From NCBI GenBank assembly GCA_934646835.1, contig CAKUES010000008.1, positions 1-64,000 of the forward strand: a stretch of DNA of 64,000 nucleotides, given 5' to 3'. Shown here piece after piece: positions 59,755 to 64,000 of this stretch (within the stretch, counting starts at the first letter, position 1; each line of letters opens with the position of its first letter). The position numbers were made by a program, and so were the translations under genes. The notes under the pieces were generated by a model. It had not been told where the DNA came from and did no database searches. It was given only the letters and a program-made list of their open reading frames with translations. This stretch comes from an uncultured Coriobacteriales bacterium (GTDB taxonomy: Bacteria > Actinomycetota > Coriobacteriia > Coriobacteriales > QAMH01).

Positions 59755-59831
59755 GGCCTGTTCGTCTAGCGGTTTAGGACGCCGCCCTCTCAAGGCGGAG
59801 ATCACGGGTTCGAATCCCGTACAGGCTGCCA
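59755..59831 (+). tRNA. tRNA-Glu (CUC), copy 2
   Basis: Identical over its full length to copy 1 and 59 nt downstream, with unrelated spacer sequence. A recent duplication or gene conversion keeps the copies alike. Confidence 0.95.
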
Positions 59832-59838
59832 AAACATC

Positions 59839-59866
59839 GGCCCTCCATCGGAGGGCCTTTTTGTTG
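59839..59866 (+). terminator. Terminator of the tRNA operon
   Basis: GGCCCTCC-ATC-GGAGGGCC followed by TTTTTGTTG. Confidence 0.9.
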
Positions 59867-59952
59867 TCTGGGGCTGCTCTCTGTTGAGCAACCGCGTCCC
59901 AAATGGGTCAGAACCCTCTCGTCTCCGTTATTCTTCGTCTACACGCCTTTCG

Positions 59953-59985
59953 TGACACACTTTGTCACTGGCACAATGTGTGTCA
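59953..59985. repeat. Palindrome family C, single arm
   Basis: A 33-bp copy identical to the core of the arms at 28594-28704, an imperfect palindrome from TGACACAC to GTGTGTCA. A fragment (AATGTGTGTCAGTGCCAA) is at about 60738-60755. Confidence 0.8.
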
Positions 59986-60111
59986 TCGCCGCAGTGCGAT
60001 GTTTGCCATCGCTTGACCAAGCGGTTACCATTGTTCCTTACGAACGTATTCAACTCGGCGCCGCGCTGCGTGATGCTGTGGCGGCGCTGCTTTTTGATAG
60101 GAGCAAGCTTC

Positions 60112-60654
60112 ATGTCTAAGAAGGCTGCAAGGAAAGCACAGATCGAGGCAGAGAAGGCCCAGCCGGAATCTGTGGTTCAAAGCTTCGTCGTCCCCTTTGT
60201 CGTCTCGCTCGTTATCACGGGCTTTGTGTCGGTCTGCTTTACCTATCTTATGAGCGCGACCTACGACATGGGCACGGTCTTCACGCTGGCTTCCTCTCTT
60301 GTCTTGGCTCTGTGCCACAAGAAGGGTGCCGTCTCAATGAAGACGACCGTTACCATCAGCATCCTGATGGGCGTGTTCATCGGCTTGTTCATGGGCGCGT
60401 TCCACATCGGCCACTTCTTTGCCACTAACGACGGCGCGCTGGTGCTCTTCGAGTCCGACGGCATCAAGGCCGTTCACATGAGCTCCCGCTTTGAGATCGT
60501 GGCGACGGTGCGCTCCTTCCTCATGCACCTGTTCTTCAACACCAAGTACGGCATGATCTACAACATCTCGCTCGCCGGCATCTGCGACCTGTTCATCTCG
60601 ATCGCGTTTTACGCCTACTTTATGGTGTTCATGGTCAAGCGCCTGCGCAAGTAA
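60112..60654 (+). CDS. Multi-span membrane protein of unknown function
   Basis: 180 aa. A basic, charged N-terminus is followed by about four hydrophobic segments (23-47, 52-65, 80-102, 150-175). No family motif is recognised. TAGGAG is 9 nt before the ATG. Reading frames further upstream run through repeat sequence and are not used. A hairpin ACGCCGCC/GGCGGCGT at about 60682-60701 may terminate it. Confidence 0.7.
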   Translation: MSKKAARKAQIEAEKAQPESVVQSFVVPFVVSLVITGFVSVCFTYLMSATYDMGTVFTLASSLVLALCHKKGAVSMKTTVTISILMGVFIGLFMGAFHIGHFFATNDGALVLFESDGIKAVHMSSRFEIVATVRSFLMHLFFNTKYGMIYNISLAGICDLFISIAFYAYFMVFMVKRLRK

Positions 60655-60846
60655 CATCGTACTGCATCGCATCTGCTGCAACGCCGCCTCAAGGGGCGGC
60701 GTCGCTGTTTGTGGGGGAGGGAGCGGGCAACTCGCCAATGTGTGTCAGTGCCAAGGTGATCAACAAAGGGCGCCTTCGATGACAACGAGTCGATGATGTT
60801 GGTCACTTTGCCGCTGGTACGCATTGCCACATTGGCCAGCGGCTTA

Positions 60847-60957
60847 CAAGTGCGGTCGATTTTGATTGCTGGCGCGCAAAATCAGCCGCACTTAGCCGAT
60901 AATGAGCGTCATTCGGCCGCACTTGCGCAGTCCCCGCGCCCAAATCAACCGCACTTA
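60847..60957. repeat. Second AAGTGCGG motif cluster (family E)
   Basis: CAAGTGCGGT at 60847-60856, then GCCGCACTTA (60885), GCCGCACTTG (60916) and ACCGCACTTA (60948) in inverse orientation. The first two form a hairpin extended by GATTTTG/CAAAATC. The gene-free stretch 60655-61087 holds only this, a family C fragment and the terminator at 61037. Confidence 0.7.
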
Positions 60958-61036
60958 GTCCGGCCGCTTTCGATGGGGTGTCCCGTTGGGCGCCGCCAGG
61001 CAGCTTGCCGAGAGCTCAACATGCCGGCAAAACAAA

Positions 61037-61062
61037 AGAGGCCCCCGATTGGGAGCCTCTTG
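61037..61062 (-). terminator. Terminator of the 79-aa protein gene
   Basis: On the - strand AGAGGCTCCC-AATC-GGGGGCCTCT then TTTGTTTTG. Confidence 0.85.
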
Positions 61063-61087
61063 ATGAGCGAATCTGTGGAGATTCAGC

Positions 61088-61327
61088 TTAGAAGGTCACG
61101 CCCTTGTCATGGACATGCATGGTGCGGCAGCCCTCGACGATGTTGATCAGAACGGAGGGGTCAGCGTTGGTGTGATGCTGGCGGCAAACCAGGCAATCGC
61201 AGCTGTAGGTGCCGTCCTCGTTCTTGGTGACCTTGCCCTGGTCGTAGTACCACTGGATGGTCTCGGGTGCGATACCGCGAGCGTCGATCTGGTCCTTGAT
61301 CTCGTCAAATGCAACAACCTGTGCCAT
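61088..61327 (-). CDS. 79-aa cysteine-containing protein of unknown function
   Basis: Not recognised. It begins MAQVVAFDEIKDQIDARGIA, has an IQWYYDQGKVTKNEDGTYSC middle, then CDCLVC with HH (three Cys within six residues, likely metal-binding or redox) and VLINIVEGCRTMHVHDKG. RBS AAGGAG is 7 nt before the ATG at 61327, while the longer frame to 61495 runs through repeat DNA. Own promoter (TTGCAA-16-TATCCT) behind an array of TTTGCAAA sites and own terminator: a stand-alone, regulated gene. Confidence 0.75.
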   Translation of the reverse strand: MAQVVAFDEIKDQIDARGIAPETIQWYYDQGKVTKNEDGTYSCDCLVCRQHHTNADPSVLINIVEGCRTMHVHDKGVTF

Positions 61328-61383
61328 GACTTTCTCCTTTTCCTCTTTTCCGAGCCCCCTAGCTCGGAAACTGTTTACAGGAT

Positions 61384-61463
61384 ACGCGCTATCGGAATAT
61401 TTGCAATACATTTTGCAAATAATATTTGCAAAAACTTTTGCAAACGCAATGAGGGTTTGCAAA
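61384..61463 (-). promoter_or_regulatory. Array of five TTTGCAAA sites at the promoter of the 79-aa protein gene
   Basis: TTTGCAA(A) at 61400, 61412, 61425, 61437 and 61456: steps of 12, 13, 12 and 19 bp. On the - strand the site nearest the gene provides the -35 TTGCAA (61401-61406) with TATCCT (61379-61384) as -10, 16 bp apart. Copies on nearly one face of the helix suggest cooperative binding of a regulator to a palindromic octamer. Confidence 0.6.
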
Positions 61464-61569
61464 GTGGAGGGGAGAGGAGAGGGGGCCTGCCACAACCAAG
61501 TCTATTGCATTGTCAATCTGTCCTTCGCCACATGTCACCTTTGGGGTGGGCAACAAGACGGTGACATAG

Positions 61570-61649
61570 TTGTATAGAGCTAACTCTTGTCTTGATATGC
61601 CCTTGGAGCGTGGTAGGGTGTGTTCGTACAAAAGTTAACGGAGGCTTAC
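61570..61649 (+). promoter_or_regulatory. Promoter region of the Cys-rich protein gene with DtxR-like sites
   Basis: TTGT-ATAGAG-CTAA (61570-61583) and GTTAACGGAGGCTTAC (61634-61649) resemble the two sites at the sRNA promoter, each with two mismatches to TTAG-N6-CTAA. The second contains the RBS GGAGG. A possible promoter TTGATA (61592)-16-TAGGGT (61614) lies between. Weaker evidence than for the other two loci. Confidence 0.35.
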
Positions 61650-61650
61650 T

Positions 61651-61893
61651 ATGAACGTTTCTACTGCGATCGTCCTTGTGATTGTCATCGCCATCCTGGT
61701 TTTGGCTGCCCGCTCCGCTTGGAAGAGCCGCTGCAACGGCGGGTGCTCGTCTTGTCCGAGCGGCGGCAGCTCGAGCTCGTGCTGCTCGAGTAGCTCTCAT
61801 TCTTGCAGCTCCTGCTCTGCCTGCGCTGCAACGGGCGATACCATGCTGCACCTTGCCGATCTTGAGCGCGAGCTCAACGCCAAGGCGAAGTAG
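61651..61893 (+). CDS. FeoB-associated-type Cys-rich membrane protein
   Basis: 80 aa. One membrane span (residues 5-22), then a Gly/Ser-rich stretch with eight Cys between about 28 and 58 (RCNGGCSSC, SCCSS, CSSCSAC), then a short charged helix. This is the plan of the small FeoB-associated Cys-rich proteins (PF12669) that accompany iron(II) transport genes. No feoAB is in the window. RBS GGAGG at -6 to -10. DtxR-like sites at the promoter would fit an iron role. Confidence 0.7.
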   Translation: MNVSTAIVLVIVIAILVLAARSAWKSRCNGGCSSCPSGGSSSSCCSSSSHSCSSCSACAATGDTMLHLADLERELNAKAK

Positions 61894-61938
61894 GAGACGG
61901 ATAAGGGATACCCCGCACTGGAAAAGCACGGGGGATTG

Positions 61939-62060
61939 ATAGATAAGCACCGTATGCAGCTGAAAACCGCTAGTTAGGCATCACAGACGCATCTATATAA
62001 GTAGAAATGCGCCAACGGTGCTTATCTAGTGGTTTTCAGCTGCATGCGGTGCTTATCTAG
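61939..62060. repeat. Long imperfect inverted repeat (family G)
   Basis: 32-bp arms 61942-61973 and 62026-62057 match at 30 positions (GATAAGCACCGTATGCAGCT and GAAAACC). A further CGGTGCTTATCTAGTGG copy overlaps the right arm. It follows the Cys-rich gene. The rest of the stretch to 62347 shows only a TATACT -10 at about 62311 for the next gene. Confidence 0.75.
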
Positions 62061-62347
62061 TCACGTAGCGCTTCTCGGCATGCCACCCAGGCGGTGTGTA
62101 GTAGGGAGCTGGGAATCTGGCTGCAGGCTGGCGTTGGACTGTGGCTAGATGCCCCCTTTTTGCTCTGATGCTCTGTGTAACACGGCGACTGGTGCTAGGC
62201 ATGGCACAAATACGCGTCTGGTGACTGCGGTGTATTTCTGCCAATGTTGTTCGCTTGCCCCCACGCCTTCCGCAGGCGGACGCTTGCCCTCAGCTTGCGG
62301 GAACGCGCGGTATACTCGTTGGACGCAAAAAGAGACAAGGAGCATGC

Positions 62348-63445
62348 ATGAGCGAGTATCGCGAGGATAAGAAGCTGCTGGTAGACACCCTGAACGTCAT
62401 CGCCAAGGCAGGTGTGGCGGACAACGTCGCTGTCTACGCGCTGGTCGACACGGAGGACCCCGCGTATCCCTTCGATTACCGTTGGATCCAGAAGTCTGGA
62501 GCGGCAACCCGCGAGAACTCGCTGATCAACGAGCGCCTCTTCGAGAGCGGCTTCATCGACTACGGCTTCAGGGAGGTCCGCAACGAGGACAACCTCGAGG
62601 GTGCGGTCTACAAGCCCATCGAGGACATGTTCGCGGACCCGGACTGCATCGGCGTCGCGGGCTACGACTTCTTCGAGGGCAGCGAGCGTGTGCGCATGGC
62701 GCGCGGCATCGAGGCGGAGGATGAGGAGGAAAACCCCGAGAGCTACAAGTTCTTCATGTTCCTCCAGGGCGTCGAGGCCAACATCATCGACGGGGAGCCT
62801 GCTCAGGAGCTCGACTACGAGGACGTGCCCAAGGTGCTCGGCCTCATCTTCAAGTTCACGGCGGAGGTCGAGGGCAACAAGCGCACGATCGTCGCCTTCC
62901 AGCGCGTTCAGCGCATGTGGATCCAGCAGAAGTCGAGCTACCTGCTCTTCTCGCGCGATGGCGGCACGGAGGCCTTCTCCGACCGCAGTCTCAAGATGGG
63001 CAACAACTTCGACTTCGTCTTGTTCCAGAGCACGGCGTACTTTCGTTCGCTCAAGACGCTCGAGGGCCTCTTTGGCTTCCGCCGCCTGATGCAGCAGCAC
63101 GCGCGCGACTACGTGGACGCGCTCGACCATCTCATCGCGGACTACGAGAAGCTCGAGGAACGCATCAACGAGGCACCTACCGTGGTCAACAAGCTCCTCA
63201 AGATCCAGAAGGAGGAGTCGCCGGTGGTGGACCTCTCCGCGGAGGAGCTCGAGTACCGCGTGCGCCGCGTGGCCTACTACAGCGGCAAGATCAACTTCAA
63301 CCAGGAGAACAAGGTCATGCTCGTCACCAACGGCAATGTGAACGACTTCTTGCGCCTGCTCTCCGACGACCTGCTCGTCTCGCCGCTTTCTGAGGCACGT
63401 TACCAGTGCCGCAGCAAGAAGCGCATCGATGACATGGAGCTGTAG
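62348..63445 (+). CDS. DUF4868 domain protein (KwaB-like)
   Basis: 365 aa. The C-terminal two thirds fit DUF4868 as I know it: a KFFMFLQGVEANI strand region, a beta-rich middle (KSSYLLFSRDGG), NNFDFVLFQSTAYFRSLKTLEGLF and a helical end. KwaB of the Kiwa anti-phage system carries this domain. Kiwa also needs the membrane protein KwaA, and no such gene is adjacent: the next gene is a UPF0126 channel. So it is an orphan of unproven function. The ATG at 62348 has AAGGAG 6 nt upstream. The GC-rich coding style is like its neighbours. Confidence 0.65.
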   Translation: MSEYREDKKLLVDTLNVIAKAGVADNVAVYALVDTEDPAYPFDYRWIQKSGAATRENSLINERLFESGFIDYGFREVRNEDNLEGAVYKPIEDMFADPDCIGVAGYDFFEGSERVRMARGIEAEDEEENPESYKFFMFLQGVEANIIDGEPAQELDYEDVPKVLGLIFKFTAEVEGNKRTIVAFQRVQRMWIQQKSSYLLFSRDGGTEAFSDRSLKMGNNFDFVLFQSTAYFRSLKTLEGLFGFRRLMQQHARDYVDALDHLIADYEKLEERINEAPTVVNKLLKIQKEESPVVDLSAEELEYRVRRVAYYSGKINFNQENKVMLVTNGNVNDFLRLLSDDLLVSPLSEARYQCRSKKRIDDMEL

Positions 63446-63538
63446 CGCATATGATTGTGCGGCCGGGGCGGCAAGCGCTGCCTCGGCCACTTTGCTTGTT
63501 ACGTCGGGATCGAATGCCTGAGGAAGGGGAGGGGATAG

Positions 63539-64000
63539 ATGGATTTACTGTCGATTACCGAGCTGACCTCTGTCGTGTTGACCGACTACTTTGCCGTGAT
63601 CGTGGGCGTGGTGATGGGTGCGTTCTACGGCGCGCGCAGTGGGCTTGACATCGTGGGCGCGGTGGCGACTGCGCTGCTCACGGGTTTTGGCGGCGGCTTC
63701 ATGCGCGATTTGCTGCTGCATGACCACGGCATCTTCTTCATGGAGCATCCCTATCTCATCTTGGTTTGCGTGTTTATAGCGGCTGCTGCTTGGCATGCAG
63801 GGCGCCGTCTCCAGAAGATGGAGCGCATCCTCGTCCCGCTCGACGCATTGTCGATGGCGCTCTTCGCGCTTGCGGGCTGTGTCAAGGCCTGGGATGCGGC
63901 CGTCGGCGGCATCTACACGGTGGTGCTCGGTATGCTCACCTCTGTGGGTGGCGGAGCGCTGGCCTCTATCGCAATCGCGCAGCGGCCCACCATCTTTACC
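63539..64000 (+). CDS. UPF0126/TRIC-type membrane channel protein, truncated by window end
   Basis: The first 154 codons are visible. The family is built of two inverted three-span repeats. Here the first repeat (GAFYGARSGLDIVGAVATAL, then GFGGGFMRDLLL) and the beginning of the second (LDALSMALFALAGCVKAWD, GMLTSVGGGALASI) are seen, so only the end is missing. Bacterial members are thought to be cation or glycine-related channels. AGGGGAGGGG precedes the ATG. It is 93 nt after the DUF4868 gene. Confidence 0.88.
   Translation, partial: MDLLSITELTSVVLTDYFAVIVGVVMGAFYGARSGLDIVGAVATALLTGFGGGFMRDLLLHDHGIFFMEHPYLILVCVFIAAAAWHAGRRLQKMERILVPLDALSMALFALAGCVKAWDAAVGGIYTVVLGMLTSVGGGALASIAIAQRPTIFT

Noticed and set aside
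59962..60111. N-terminal extension of the membrane protein at 60112
   Set aside because: It begins in a family C palindrome and lacks an RBS, while the ATG at 60112 has TAGGAG at a good distance.
62348..64000. A complete Kiwa defence locus
   Set aside because: The downstream gene has UPF0126/TRIC repeat motifs, not KwaA features, so a Kiwa call would need a partner that is not visible.

Overview
The window is high-GC bacterial chromosome, densely coded and mostly on the + strand. The combination suggests an anaerobic or gut-type actinobacterium of the class Coriobacteriia: a dcw cluster with mraZ but no ftsA, ftsZ followed by pgeF-yggS-sepF-proC-yggT-divIVA, NiFe-hydrogenase maturation genes, a selenium pathway gene, a formate channel, a pyrophosphate-type phosphofructokinase and menaquinone genes. 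Several promoters sit so close to an ATG that the mRNA should be leaderless, which is also common in Actinobacteria. I cannot name a genus from sequence alone.

Layout. 1-780: an unassigned stretch ending in a terminator, then a Phe T-box leader. 0.8-4.3 kb: pheS-pheT. 4.4-8.0 kb: a LOG-family gene divergent from a diacylglycerol-kinase-like gene, and a convergent ABC exporter. 8.2-13.1 kb: a NYN nuclease-like gene, hypF-hypC-hypD and a YgbA-like gene. 13.1-15.5 kb: a 260-bp inverted-repeat element, a SotB-like efflux pump and a ParE/Phd-type toxin-antitoxin pair. 15.6-19.0 kb: a SsuABC/TauABC-like importer behind a structured leader, then a TetR regulator. 19.1-22.7 kb: pyrE, a zinc ribbon, menA, a YugP-like metalloprotease and menG. 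22.7-25.4 kb: a metal P-type ATPase operon on the - strand. 25.4-27.3 kb: an intergenic region rich in palindromes, a candidate small RNA, and selD with an in-frame UGA. 27.7-34.4 kb: focA, def-fmt-rsmB, a PGPGW-like membrane protein and PPi-PFK. 35.0-58.0 kb: the dcw cluster (mraZ, rsmH, ftsL, ftsI, murE, murF, mraY, murD, ftsW, murG, murC, murB, ftsQ, ftsZ) and its downstream division genes. 58.1-59.9 kb: RNase P RNA and three tRNA genes. 60-64 kb: small membrane and cysteine-containing proteins, a DUF4868 (KwaB-like) protein and a truncated UPF0126/TRIC-type channel.

The most interesting non-coding content is a set of 16-bp sites with the geometry TTAG-N6-CTAA, which is one dimer's half of the DtxR/IdeR box. 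They lie at the promoters of the metal ATPase operon, of a roughly 190-nt transcript with no convincing ORF, and more weakly of a FeoB-associated-type Cys-rich protein. The 190-nt candidate RNA shows three copies of a C/U-rich CUCCAA-ending motif, two of them in hairpin loops, and a 13-bp terminator. It looks like a metal-regulated, Shine-Dalgarno-targeting sRNA. Separately, the intergenic spaces carry at least seven families of palindromic repeats. Several occur both as single arms and as head-to-head pairs, as REP/BIME elements do. One is a roughly 118-bp MITE-like element with terminal repeats that usually sits directly on the stop codon of the upstream gene.
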